From positions 22,410,364 to 22,474,363 of the forward strand of contig CM073322.1 in NCBI GenBank assembly GCA_037043015.1: DNA of 64,000 nucleotides, written 5' to 3'. Each line of letters starts with the position of its first letter. Within the stretch, counting starts at the first letter, position 1. A program made the translations under genes and the position numbers. Shown here in pieces: positions 57,035 to 64,000 of the stretch. This DNA comes from Bryum argenteum. Its lineage: Eukaryota; Streptophyta; Bryopsida; Bryales; Bryaceae. The notes under the pieces were generated by a model that was not told the origin of the DNA, searched no databases, and saw nothing but the letters and a program-made list of their open reading frames with translations.

Positions 57035-59326
57035 TCATCCAACTTGTAGACACCTAACGCACTTGACGAACACGACGAACCCAACTAACAAGACAACTCC
57101 ACAGACAATGCGGAAAATGTCGAAAATGTGTTCAAGAAGTTTCTGCGGCCTCCAGTTAATCCACTCATCCCACTTCATTCGCAGCCAACATCGGTTTTCC
57201 TCATAGCTTAGAATGTCGTCTAAGTGCAGCCCGCAGTTGCAAGTGCACGGATTCTGCTTCTTAACAGAAAGAGTCGACTGCAATGCCTTCTGTTGTTTTT
57301 CTTGGGCTTCTGGCAATGGCTCCACTGTTTGCGACTCATCATACTCGATGCATGGCCACTTCCAATTCTTGCTCACTTTGATTTTGCCACTCTCGTCAAC
57401 TACAAGCCTGTCATCTTCTGCACGCTTGCTGATACCCAGAGTGCAAAGTAAGTCAGTCCAGTTACACCATATCCACATCCGAATCGACTGATTCGTGGGT
57501 TCCTTGACGAACAGACTCTCGGGTCGGTATGGCACCCACTTAGACTCCTCCTTTTTCTTCTCCTCCTTTTTCTTCTCCTCCTTTTTCTTCTCCTCCTTTT
57601 TCTTCTCCTCCTTTTTCTTCTCGTCAGCCTCATCAACCCCAACAGTATCTTCCGAGTCGTCCTTCGAAATATGGATTTCTTGTGACTTGTTTCCCCAGAT
57701 GCTTTTCCACATGCTTTTCCACGCGCATTGCGGCAACGCTTGCGGCAACGCTACCTCTGGGCCTTTGACCTTGATTCGCTCCACGACAGACCAGTGCAGT
57801 TTCGCAGCACCATTCGTGATGGACGCGGCGACATTGCGGTCATAAGGCAAACGGTAGTACTGGTATAAACCAGAAAGAAAGTTCTTGTACGAAGGCTCTG
57901 GATCCCTTTTAGAAATAAACTTTTTGGTATCTGACGGCGACCTTGTCTTCTTCTGAGGCGTTTCGTACGTCCAGTAGAACCGAAGGCCAAGCTTTTCAGC
58001 GTGTTTCTGCATCCACACGTACGAGTATAGCCACAGATCATCGGGGTTAATGAGATCATCCAGGTCGGCACCACCTCCCACGTTGCAGTGGCTTCCCACG
58101 AACCAGACTTGCTTCACCTCCTTCAGCGGGACCTTCTCGGATTTCTTGGGTTTCTTGACGGACTGCAAATCTGAAGCTGGAGGCATCTGGCACTCGGGAG
58201 TCGTGACGGACGCCAAATTTGAAGTTGAAGGCATCTCGTCCACCTCGCTCTCCGACTTCATCCTCGGCATTTTCCACAGCGTTGGTGCGAAATGAAAGCG
58301 GTGCTCGTCAATGGCGAGAGCGTGATAAGCATTTTCCACGATGCACGGCAGATCCTGGTCGTGAAACTCGTAATGCTTAGAGCGCAAGTGGTAATACAAG
58401 CGAGAGACGAAAGAGGGTAAGAAGGGTATCGATCCTAGGCCGACAGCCCCCACCGTATCCCACACGCCGAGCATTGCAACTGTCACTCGTTTCATGCTTT
58501 TGCCGTTTTCTCTTAATCCAACTCGAAGCTTTTTCGCTCTGCTCAGGAATTCTGGCTTCAAAGGGTCTATGGGATCGAATGCTTGGTACATGGCGTAGGC
58601 ATCGTCCACGATGCCATTGATCTCCTCACGCTTATGTCCCAGTGCGGGTAACCCGCCGCACCTGTGCAGAAGCGAGACAAGACTGCGCGCGGAGAACGCC
58701 CCCCGGCTGAAACCGAACACAAAGATCTCGTCGCCGACTTCGTAATTCTCAACCAACCACTTGTATCCATCTTTTATATTGGTTGAGAGTCCCTTTCCGA
58801 AAGCCTGGCAACCGAAACCATCCCCTCTCTTCGACCCGACGCCTCGTACGTAATGCACAAGCTGGATGTGCTTCAACGGTTGCTCGCACTTCTTACATGG
58901 ACCGTCCGGACCCTTATTACAGCTTGGAAGCTTCACTTTATGCGACTTCGTATCGACCTTCGGGGGTAGGCCGCACGTGGTGCAATCGTCCGCTACAGAT
59001 CCTGGGCCACCCTTGTTCAGATCGATCTGATGCGGTGCTGTCTCATTGGTATTGAACACTGTCTCAATATTGGAGTCTTTCACTGTCTCCTTGTACACCA
59101 CCTTGTAATCCTCCGGCTTCGAATCGTCGATTGCTTCAAAGAAGCGGGAAACGTTCGTCAAGCTGTTCCTCATATTACTAGTGCCATCGAACATCACCAC
59201 GAGCCGACGTGGTACCAAGGACTTAAAGGAAAGTTCTGGTTCCAACGATTCGATTGGCGCAGAGATCGAATGGAAAGAGTTTCCAGGTGTAGAAGACAAG
59301 AGCGGCGTGGACATCTGTGATTCCAT
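57035..59326 (-). CDS. Tle1-like/DUF2235 alpha/beta hydrolase with membrane anchor
   Basis: Predicted serine lipase or esterase of the DUF2235 family, known from type VI secretion phospholipase effectors and many fungi. Starting at ATG 59326 the single large exon encodes 763 residues. RRLVVMFDGTSN (40-51) is the first strand and GFSRGAFSARSL (205-216) contains the nucleophile S207. GVWDTVGAVGL (287-297) supplies D290 and FVGSHCNVGGG (409-419) supplies H413, so the triad is complete. Residues 115-147 form a Cys-rich insert (CTTC, then C, CKKC) that may bind zinc. A run of KKEEKKK repeats (about 567-594) is followed by a C-terminal hydrophobic segment (VCGVVLLVGFVVFV) that would anchor it in a membrane. 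An acceptor at 59356 (tgcag/ggg) shows a 5' exon upstream; an in-frame ATG further upstream lies in that intron. It looks whole. The substrate is unknown. Confidence 0.8.
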   Translation of the reverse strand: MESQMSTPLLSSTPGNSFHSISAPIESLEPELSFKSLVPRRLVVMFDGTSNMRNSLTNVSRFFEAIDDSKPEDYKVVYKETVKDSNIETVFNTNETAPHQIDLNKGGPGSVADDCTTCGLPPKVDTKSHKVKLPSCNKGPDGPCKKCEQPLKHIQLVHYVRGVGSKRGDGFGCQAFGKGLSTNIKDGYKWLVENYEVGDEIFVFGFSRGAFSARSLVSLLHRCGGLPALGHKREEINGIVDDAYAMYQAFDPIDPLKPEFLSRAKKLRVGLRENGKSMKRVTVAMLGVWDTVGAVGLGSIPFLPSFVSRLYYHLRSKHYEFHDQDLPCIVENAYHALAIDEHRFHFAPTLWKMPRMKSESEVDEMPSTSNLASVTTPECQMPPASDLQSVKKPKKSEKVPLKEVKQVWFVGSHCNVGGGADLDDLINPDDLWLYSYVWMQKHAEKLGLRFYWTYETPQKKTRSPSDTKKFISKRDPEPSYKNFLSGLYQYYRLPYDRNVAASITNGAAKLHWSVVERIKVKGPEVALPQALPQCAWKSMWKSIWGNKSQEIHISKDDSEDTVGVDEADEKKKEEKKKEEKKKEEKKKEEKKKEESKWVPYRPESLFVKEPTNQSIRMWIWCNWTDLLCTLGISKRAEDDRLVVDESGKIKVSKNWKWPCIEYDESQTVEPLPEAQEKQQKALQSTLSVKKQNPCTCNCGLHLDDILSYEENRCWLRMKWDEWINWRPQKLLEHIFDIFRIVCGVVLLVGFVVFVKCVRCLQVG
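57545..57625 (-). repeat. 15-bp coding microsatellite (Lys/Glu)
   Basis: Five copies of tccttttttcttctcc (plus strand, period 15) encode KKEEK units in the hydrolase. It is probably length-variable. Confidence 0.85.
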
Positions 59327-61748
59327 ATCGATGCTACCACCTCCCTTCGAACCCCTGCAATTAAACAGAGAATTGGTCTTAGGAAGATCATCCATTCAGT
59401 ATTCCACAGGTGGAGAATGTCACCAACCTCCTGGAGCTAATTTGCCGAACGTCTACCACATAGTAGGTACAGAATTGTCACTTCTACCTTCATATGTACA
59501 TCATCCATGCATCACCAACTTAACCAACGCACGAGAGGGACAAATTAGCAAAGAGTGCCTACGGAGAGATTACAGCATCTGCACACATACACATCTACTT
59601 GACTGGAAACAATGCATGAATATGACAGTCGAATTTACACATGTCAAGCAAATCATCCAATCATTACGACAGGCGCCAATCGATATATATTCATGAGATC
59701 AATGACATTCTTTACCTTTGTCTCAATTCCGGATTGGACATTTGATGCTCGCTGGGGTACAATCTCCTTGACTCCACGTGGAAGAGGACAGTCGAAAGCC
59801 TCGCAGTGAAGGCAAATACTTGAGAGGATTCACAGGTTCTCCTCTCTTTATATCACTCCGACCTGCAAATGCATCATCAGCAAAGTCGCTTCGGATAGCA
59901 CGTTTTTTTCTGATGTGCAAGTTGCACGCCTTCTACCATATAACATCATAAATAGATTGATACCTGAACATCTATATATAACTGCTCTTCTGGACACTTG
60001 TTTCGATCGGATGCGAGTGTACTCTCGTGAGTCTCGTCGGTGCGTGAACAAGATTCCGCACGTGTGTAATTACATGCCAGCTGGTTGAATCGGCGCGCAT
60101 ACAATAACATGGGTCGTGGTGTCTGAGATAGAAGACGTGAACGTCCTGGACCCGTCGATTCTGCAAGTGGAAATGCGAAACAGTGTACACATTGATTGTC
60201 GCAACAATTTTAAGTACTGATCAGCCCAAGTGTCGCAATGGGACTTCATGGATGATTTTCACATGGTACGGTCGAGCTCAGCACTTGACCAGAATGGAAA
60301 GTTGACAACATGCAGGCATTGTGTACAGTCGAAGCAATTGTTCTGTGTCAGCACGTCGTCGGAGTGCAAAAGAGTCGGGGGCGGCAAGCATCTTGCTCCA
60401 CGCAGCAAAATGAACTAAACCTCCGAGCCGAAGCTTTGACTTCGAGCGACTGTGGAGCACGTGAGCCTAGTCGAGGCAACGTGGGCACTGTAGAATACAT
60501 GAAAAGATTTCCGAATTCGGCTGGCTTCACCTAATGCTGGCCGTTCTTTCTATTTTTGTATGGCATGGTCACTTTCACGTGATTACATAGCGACTGGAGT
60601 AAGTACAACAAGTTGAATCCCTATGTTGGCAAATCTGTAGCACATGCCCTCAATTTGAGTATTTGACTAGGCAGGAAATAGGTAGATTATGTTGGAAACA
60701 ATAATAGTCTAGGGAAACGCTAAATGTTAGTGTTTCCATAGTGTTAGAACACTAAATGTCAACTTTAACACTCTTTGTAAGTATTAGTAATTCCAAATAT
60801 TTACATGTGCACATTTAGTGCTAAATATTAATGTTTGTGGATCTTGGAATGAGGAATTGGAGGAAAAATGTAACAATACCATGAAAGACACAATTTGCTT
60901 GGTATCGTAAAATTTGGACAAATAAACCTAAATTTGACAATGCCAAATTCAAGATTTTTGATGTAAATTTAAGAACTTTGATGAGACAACCAAGAGAAAT
61001 AGAAGTTTTTGAGGAGGCGATCAAGTGACAGTCAAAGTAGACAGAAGACATAAACTTTGAACTTCGACAAGACAAGCAAGAAACTCCAACGCTGGATCTT
61101 AGAACTTCAACGAGAAATCACATTGGCTCGCTGCTTGAACTATGAGGCTTTCTGAAAGTGCTCGAACTATGAGGCTTTGTGAGAGCAGATTGGATTGCTA
61201 CAAAATTCTCACAAAACGTTTAAGTTGGAAACAAGATGGGCTGCAATTGATGACAATCGAAGATGATTGTGATTGATGTGTGTGAAGCAAGTTTATAACT
61301 TGAAAGAGCCCAAGGTGGAGAGTCCATGCTAACCCTAATGCATAACCCTATTTAACATTGTTTTTAACTTTGATGACAGATAGTGTTTGATGGTAACTAG
61401 GCATTTAACACTAATCTTCATTTAATACTAATCTTCATTTAACACTAATCTACCTATGCAATGTAGCTAAATGGAGACTTTCAATAAAATCTAAGAATGG
61501 CTTACGCTAAGCAAGTTTCTTGCTTGCGTTCATGTTGTGTCCGTTCAATTGATCAACCTAAAAATGAGTGAAGCTCAAAATGGGTCGCTTTTATTTCGGT
61601 CACGCTCTCATTTACTAAATTTAGATTGATTGAAGTTTAAACTTTTTACAAGTCGTAAAATTTTTGGATTTCTTTCCAATAAGGTCATGTGTATTTCAGA
61701 GTTCCTTTTATTTTAAAAGGTATTCACTCTCAAAGCTTGAAAACACTA
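59327..61748. other. 5' flank of the hydrolase and empty DNA
   Basis: 59357-60200 probably holds 5' exons, introns and the promoter of the hydrolase (for example acceptor-like tttgcag near 59860). From 60540 it is AT-rich with short repeats of aacactaat (60700-60830 and 61380-61450). No further gene was seen. Confidence 0.35.
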
Positions 61749-62157
61749 AACCTCAATACCGCTAAAATGGCACATGGAATAGTGTCATTTTAGCGGAGCT
61801 AAAGTGCCATATTGTGCAAATGTGCCATTTTACAAGCATATTTTTGAACTAAAGTTCAGAAGTATTTATGCTTACAAAATGGCATGTTTATTAATATCAC
61901 ACATGTACTCCGTAATATCACCAAAATTTCCATAATATCACACATTTTTATGGTTTTTGACCTTTGGAGTTTGGACACAATAAAAGGGCAATATTTCTCA
62001 ACGACCGTTCAGAAACATTGTTGTTTTTGAACGGCCGTTAAGAAATATTTACCCTATCATGTCAAAACTCGACAAAAACCAACATCATTTTTTTCATTTT
62101 AAGCACCCCAAAAAGCACCATTTTAGCGGAATAACGCCATTTTAACGGAATTGAGGT
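61749..62157. mobile_element. MITE family A, copy 2
   Basis: Begins aacctcaataccgctaaaat and ends acgccattttaacggaattg plus aggt. Longer (409 bp) than the other copies because of an extra central part containing an inverted pair (aacgaccgttcagaaa and tttgaacggccgttaag). Confidence 0.65.
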
Positions 62158-62490
62158 GACTATTAGAGCACGCTCAATTTGCTAAATATTGATATATTAT
62201 TCCCAAACTCCTCCTTTATTCTCAAAATCTGCCCAAATCAATTAGATTGTAGTAGCCTCAAAGATTCACTAGAAATTGATAGTTTACTTTTTTCAAATTT
62301 TTTAGTACATGTAAAAAGTTAGTAAGGGATGACCTCACTATACAAATTTCTACTTCAATAACTTTATATTGTTGAACAACCTTGTATATGAAGAAGACGG
62401 GCAGAGGACCCGGAGCCCTCAAGGTTTCAATCCAAACTTGCAATTTGCTTGCAATTTGCTTGCAATTGGGAAGGTCCACCACTCTACCTT

Positions 62491-62657
62491 TAACACGTAA
62501 TTCGTTATAATAAATGGTAACATTCACTGATTTTGAGAAATGGGGGTTTAGCTTGAGTTGAGCTAAATGTACCTACAGAGCACATTTAGCTCAACTCAAG
62601 CTCAATTGTCATCAATTTGATAATTTGAATATTCCCATTATAACGAATTACGTGTTA
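62491..62657. mobile_element. 167-bp palindromic MITE
   Basis: TAACACGTAATTCGTTATAA at the left end and its reverse complement at the right end. A second nested inverted pair (tttagcttgagttgagctaa at 62547 and ttagctcaactcaagct at 62586) makes almost the whole element fold back. Confidence 0.8.
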
Positions 62658-62979
62658 TTTGAAATGCTAATTCCTCGCACTACTAGAGTTAACAAGTGAT
62701 TAGATATCATTTTGGGAAGAATCTCGATGTCCTTCCTCAGATCTCATTCCGAGATGGCGTCACCGAATAGCGCAAGGGAGGCTGGTATCGGAGCAGCTTA
62801 ATGATCCCTACCAAGGCTCAACAAAGGAATTGCAACGAAGCAAACGATTGCGATGGGAGACACCAACACGATCAAACTCGCGCTTGCAGAGGTACTTGCT
62901 ACCGATCGGGTGTCGGCTCACTCGTCCATTCAGCGAGAGCAAAATAGTCGTAATTCATTGTCACATGGCAAGAAAAAAC

Positions 62980-63226
62980 AACCCCAATTCCGTTAAAATG
63001 GCATTTTTCCGGTAAAATGGCACACTTCAACTTTCTCAACTGTAGTTCAAAAACCATGTGATATAAAAGGTGATATTAGGGAAAATTAGTGACAATGTAT
63101 ACAAAGAAGTGATATTACAAAAAAATTGTGAACTTACGAAATATACCATTTTATATGAGCACAAATGTAAGATCTAGTGTGACAAAATGGCACATGGCAT
63201 AGTGCCATTTTAACAGAATTGAGGTT
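62980..63226. mobile_element. MITE family A, copy 3
   Basis: The reverse complement resembles copy 1 (612-863) along most of its length, including the order of atatcac words. Possible 4-bp duplication AAAC on both sides. Confidence 0.65.
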
Positions 63227-64000
63227 AAACTCCCTTTTTGAAAATCAAACCGTAGGATCTCATAATGTTGCACTCGTTCACCGACAAGATGGAAGCCCGT
63301 GAAACACATCTCCAACTTACGCTACGCTCGCTCCAAGCTGCTCATTGCACGCTACATACTACCTGCACAAGATAAATAGAAGGTAATACCTAGGACCTTG
63401 GCGGTATCATACCTGCAAAGTGCATTAGTCAAGTTAGTCTAACTTGTGGGTTTTACTTAGTACTTAGACTAGTCCAACAAGAGCAAAATGCATCATAAAG
63501 AAGAAACTCCATGGCTTGTTATGCCTTTGACACTATATCGGTGACTATGGTGTCAACTTTGCGAGTTTGATTTGCGATAAGGTATCTTCTACCTAGAGAA
63601 CTTGGGAGATATAAGTGCAAGTCGGCATGAACGCTTGGCGCAAATTATAGCACTACAGTTGTCAGGTATAAAAATAATTTGCCAGAGGAAAACCCCGAGT
63701 TTTTGGTTGCACTTAAGTCAGAGGAGAAGCACGAAAAGCACGAGAAGTAATCAAACTATGTAAGAAAAGTCATTCTAAAGAATACAAACCTTCTTAAACA
63801 GATGCTAAAAGATTAGTTTTTATGTGATAAGTAAAATACAATTTAAGATTAGTTTAGCCTAATCAATAATAAGTAATTAATTAAGAGATTACTTAATAAT
63901 ATATTATTAACCTAAAATTCTAATATTGATTAGCCTTTAACCTTGATTAGATTAATTGCTCTAAGTTAGAGTTAATTTATCATGGTTACTGTAAAACAAA
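63227..64000. other. No gene seen
   Basis: AT-rich DNA, especially 63780-64000 (taataat and ttaatta words). Nothing recognisable. Confidence 0.4.

Noticed and set aside
57495-57845. Plus-strand frame rich in Ser/Phe over the hydrolase
   Set aside because: Antisense shadow of the KKEEK coding repeat.

Overview
The window reads as nuclear DNA of a land plant or close relative. It has low gene density, AT-rich intergenic DNA, GT-AG introns, many small inverted-repeat elements, a secreted plant-type polyamine oxidase, an SF3A3-like splicing-factor fragment and a Tle1/DUF2235 hydrolase. I favour a bryophyte or another non-flowering lineage, but the sequence alone does not fix the species.

Layout. 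1-6.7 kb: a MITE, the first three exons of a polyamine oxidase gene running off the left edge, and simple repeats. 6.7-51.4 kb: a candidate giant transposon bounded by a perfect 46-bp inverted repeat (6704-6749 and 51386-51431) with a possible 4-bp duplication ATCT. Its left arm carries a decayed DUF7869-type gene (minus). Its right arm carries a decayed ParB-like gene (plus). The two diverge from an AT-rich centre holding an oxygenase-like relic (18.1-19.1 kb). Both have long leader regions studded with one palindrome (half-site CCAGTGGGCAA followed by its reverse complement), and some leader segments are homologous between the two genes.

28.67-45.01 kb: a second, much better preserved transposon sits inside the outer ParB-like gene. 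It is a 16,337-bp Mutator-like element with heptamer-rich terminal inverted repeats and a perfect 10-bp target duplication (GCGGCAACGG). Taking the element and one duplication out leaves the outer gene's frame continuous. It encodes a MULE transposase with a SWIM zinc finger (plus), two unrecognised nuclear-looking proteins, and a 10-exon gene (minus) whose splice phases all agree. That gene gives 1168 residues with an N-terminal ParB-like domain and a C-terminal beta-class-like DNA methyltransferase fold. A 340-bp hAT-type MITE with an 8-bp duplication (ATGGCAAC) interrupts the transposase, making three nested layers.

The most interesting proposal is that both giant elements share one plan: inverted-repeat ends, divergent genes, a transposase-like gene on one arm and a ParB-like protein on the other. 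In bacteria ParB binds palindromic parS sites, so the palindromes in the outer element could be binding sites for its own protein. This last step is inference only.

51.4-64 kb: several MITEs, a truncated SF3A3-like gene, an apparently whole Tle1/DUF2235 serine hydrolase gene with a membrane anchor, and further MITEs. No rRNA, convincing tRNA, CRISPR array or LTR element was found.
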